A stretch of 64,000 bases of DNA. Origin: Pseudovibrio sp. Tun.PSC04-5.I4. Lineage in GTDB: Bacteria; Pseudomonadota; Alphaproteobacteria; Rhizobiales; Stappiaceae. The notes under the pieces were generated by a model that saw only the letters and a program-made list of their open reading frames with translations, made no database searches and was not told the DNA's origin. Numbering within the stretch: the stretch's first letter is position 1; each line of letters begins with the position of its first letter. Location of the stretch: contig NZ_FNLB01000008.1 in NCBI RefSeq assembly GCF_900104145.1, positions 372,001 through 436,000 on the forward strand, read 5' to 3'. This document shows, in pieces, positions 62,571-64,000 of the stretch. A program made the translations under genes and the position numbers.

Positions 62571-62846
62571 TTTGCACCCCATCAACTCAATGCGGCTGCA
62601 AAACGGATCTTCGGTGAACTTGCGGTCAACACCGTACCGGAACATGCCTTCGCGCTCATCCTAGCTCTGCAACGCTGCCTTGTTGGCTACTGGGAAGATG
62701 TCATCAACGGTGAATGGCAGAAGTCCAACAAATTCCGCATCTTCAATCACCTGATCAAAGAACCTCCCGCCTCACGGCAAGAGGTTCTTGCGACCAGCAA
62801 CGTGATCTCGCTGCACACACCACTGACACGGAAACACGCTGCATGA
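62571..62846 (+). pseudogene. Remnant of a D-2-hydroxyacid dehydrogenase
   Basis: No start codon. The frame is open directly after the preceding stop, to TGA at 62844. The translation resembles two separated parts of the family. VNTVPEHAFALILALQR and GYWEDVINGEWQKS match the region before the NAD-binding fold, and EVLATSNVISLHTPLTRKHAA matches the segment after it. They are joined in frame with the GxGxxG core deleted. Clearly a relic of a glyoxylate/hydroxypyruvate-reductase-type gene. Confidence 0.75.
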
Positions 62847-62891
62847 TTTCGACTGTTGTCGGGCAGTTTGGGACATAAAGCGCTAAAACAC

Positions 62892-63800
62892 CTAGGTCGC
62901 AGCCATAACGATGCCAACGCCGCCGAGAGCAACCAAGACGCAGCCCGCGAGTTCAACCGGGGTGATTTTCTCACGGAAGAAGATCCAGGAGGCTGCCAGT
63001 GTGAACACCAGTTCGATTTGCGCCAGCGCGCGCACATAGGCAACCTGCTGCAACGTCATCGCGGTAAACCAGCCGATGGAACCGATAATCCCCGCAAGCC
63101 CCACCAAAGAGGACATGCGCCAGTTTTTCAAAGCGGCGCGTAACTCACTGGGGCAAGAGAACGACATCCAGCTCGCCATCACCACAGTTTGAAAGCCTGT
63201 CACACACACCAGCGTGAATGCTGCCTGAAGTAAAAACGTGTCCGCTTCAACGGACAAAGATGCAGTGCGGTAGAATGCAGCCGAAGCACCGAAGAAGGCC
63301 GCTGCTGTCAGACCGATTAGCGCTGGTTTGCCAGTGAGCGCGGCAGCAAGTGAGCGACCTGTGAACTGCACTTTGCCCAGACTGATAAACAACACGCCGA
63401 CAATGCCCACGGCAATCGCTGCCATGCCAAGGGGTGTGAGTTGTTCGCCCAAAAGAATGAAGCCGAACAACGCCGCTTGCACCGGTTCCGTTTTGGAGTA
63501 AGCCGTTCCAACAGCAAAGTTGCGATAGGAAAAGAGGTGCACCAGCAGGAATGCCGCCGCAATCTGCGCCAGCCCACCAAGACCAGCTGCTATGAAGAAA
63601 GAGTATTCCACTGCGGGCAGCGCCTCGCCAGTCACCTGCAAGATCCCAAGCAGATATAACACCGCAATAGGAAAGCCGAAGCCGAAGCGAATGAACGTCG
63701 CGCCCGTGGTGCCGATCTTGCCCTTTAGATGCTTTTGCAATGCAGAGCGCAGGTTTTGACTAAACGCTGCAAAAATAGTGATTGGAATCCAAAGTTCCAT
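62892..63800 (-). CDS. DMT-superfamily (EamA-type) transporter
   Basis: 302 residues from the ATG at 63800, preceded by GAGGG. The open frame extends 5 residues to a TTG. About ten hydrophobic segments arranged as two EamA repeats, with the second-half motif RALAQIELVFTLAASWIFFREKITPVELAGCVLVALG typical of drug/metabolite exporters. Inner-membrane. Substrate unknown. Convergent with the preceding relic. Confidence 0.88.
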   Translation of the reverse strand: MELWIPITIFAAFSQNLRSALQKHLKGKIGTTGATFIRFGFGFPIAVLYLLGILQVTGEALPAVEYSFFIAAGLGGLAQIAAAFLLVHLFSYRNFAVGTAYSKTEPVQAALFGFILLGEQLTPLGMAAIAVGIVGVLFISLGKVQFTGRSLAAALTGKPALIGLTAAAFFGASAAFYRTASLSVEADTFLLQAAFTLVCVTGFQTVVMASWMSFSCPSELRAALKNWRMSSLVGLAGIIGSIGWFTAMTLQQVAYVRALAQIELVFTLAASWIFFREKITPVELAGCVLVALGGVGIVMAAT

Positions 63801-63815
63801 TTGAAATACCCTCAA

Positions 63816-64000
63816 TTCATCGAGAGCATCATAGAGGATGCATAGGTGTTTATTCTATGTTTTAATTGGATATTTGAGGATAGCGAACTCAGATACTCTT
63901 GAGCAAATCTGAACATCGGAACGGCTTGTATTTTCATGAAGACAGTGCACGCCACGTAAGTGAGTCCCCTCTAAATACGCAGCGGTTTGCAACAATAATG
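63816..64000. other. AT-rich end of window, no gene seen
   Basis: Probable promoter region of the EamA-type gene. No coding region longer than a few dozen codons can be supported. Confidence 0.3.

Overview
The window looks like the chromosome of a marine, facultatively anaerobic alphaproteobacterium. Gene content and protein flavour resemble Pseudovibrio/Stappiaceae, but this is an inference from gene families, not a database match. It is dominated by solute uptake (two TRAP systems, one sugar ABC system), anaerobic respiration (a cytochrome cd1 nitrite reductase cluster and a tetrathionate-reductase-type molybdoenzyme), hexuronate/aldonate catabolism, and a few large surface or repeat proteins.

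Layout. 1-344: tail of a LysR-type regulator. 580-3485: a TRAP transporter (dctP-dctQ-dctM order). 3738-11850: a LacI-type regulator, divergent from a sugar ABC operon (binding protein, two permeases, GH116 glycosidase, ATPase), with two near-identical palindromic operators between them. 12031-17592 (minus): a 1649-residue RHS/YD-repeat protein preceded by a small secreted cysteine-rich protein. 18077-19741: a class-V aminotransferase/cysteine-desulfurase-like enzyme. 20291-21010: a Dnr/FNR-type regulator. 21228-30926 (minus): nirS-nirE-nirC-nirF-nirDL-nirG-nirH-nirJ-nirN plus a CbiX-like chelatase, i.e. the nitrite reductase and a complete-looking heme d1 pathway, tightly overlapped, with FNR/Dnr-type boxes upstream of nirS and of the regulator.

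31387-45093: a GntR/UxuR-type regulator divergent from a large operon: zinc alcohol dehydrogenase (L-gulonate 5-dehydrogenase-like), Ldh2-type reductase, TRAP transporter (Q-M-P), YhcH-type protein, 3-hydroxyacyl-CoA-dehydrogenase-like enzyme, enolase-superfamily enzyme, GarR-like reductase, uxuB, uxuA and a KDG-kinase-like PfkB kinase. The coherent reading is uptake of a hexuronate or aldonate and conversion through D-fructuronate, D-mannonate and 2-keto-3-deoxygluconate to KDPG. Most larger intergenic gaps of this operon carry a different, near-perfect inverted repeat.

45517-64000: a multicopper oxidase without signal peptide, CsaA, a repeat-rich autotransporter (minus), ttrB-ttrC-ttrA, an FMN reductase, a 1089-residue helical repeat protein of unknown function, a family 2 glycosyltransferase, a class-A beta-lactamase-fold protein in which the nucleophilic serine position is proline, a decayed 2-hydroxyacid dehydrogenase, and a DMT/EamA transporter. 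No tRNA, rRNA, CRISPR array or insertion sequence was recognised. The least explained items are the helical repeat protein, the RHS pair and the serine-less beta-lactamase-fold protein.
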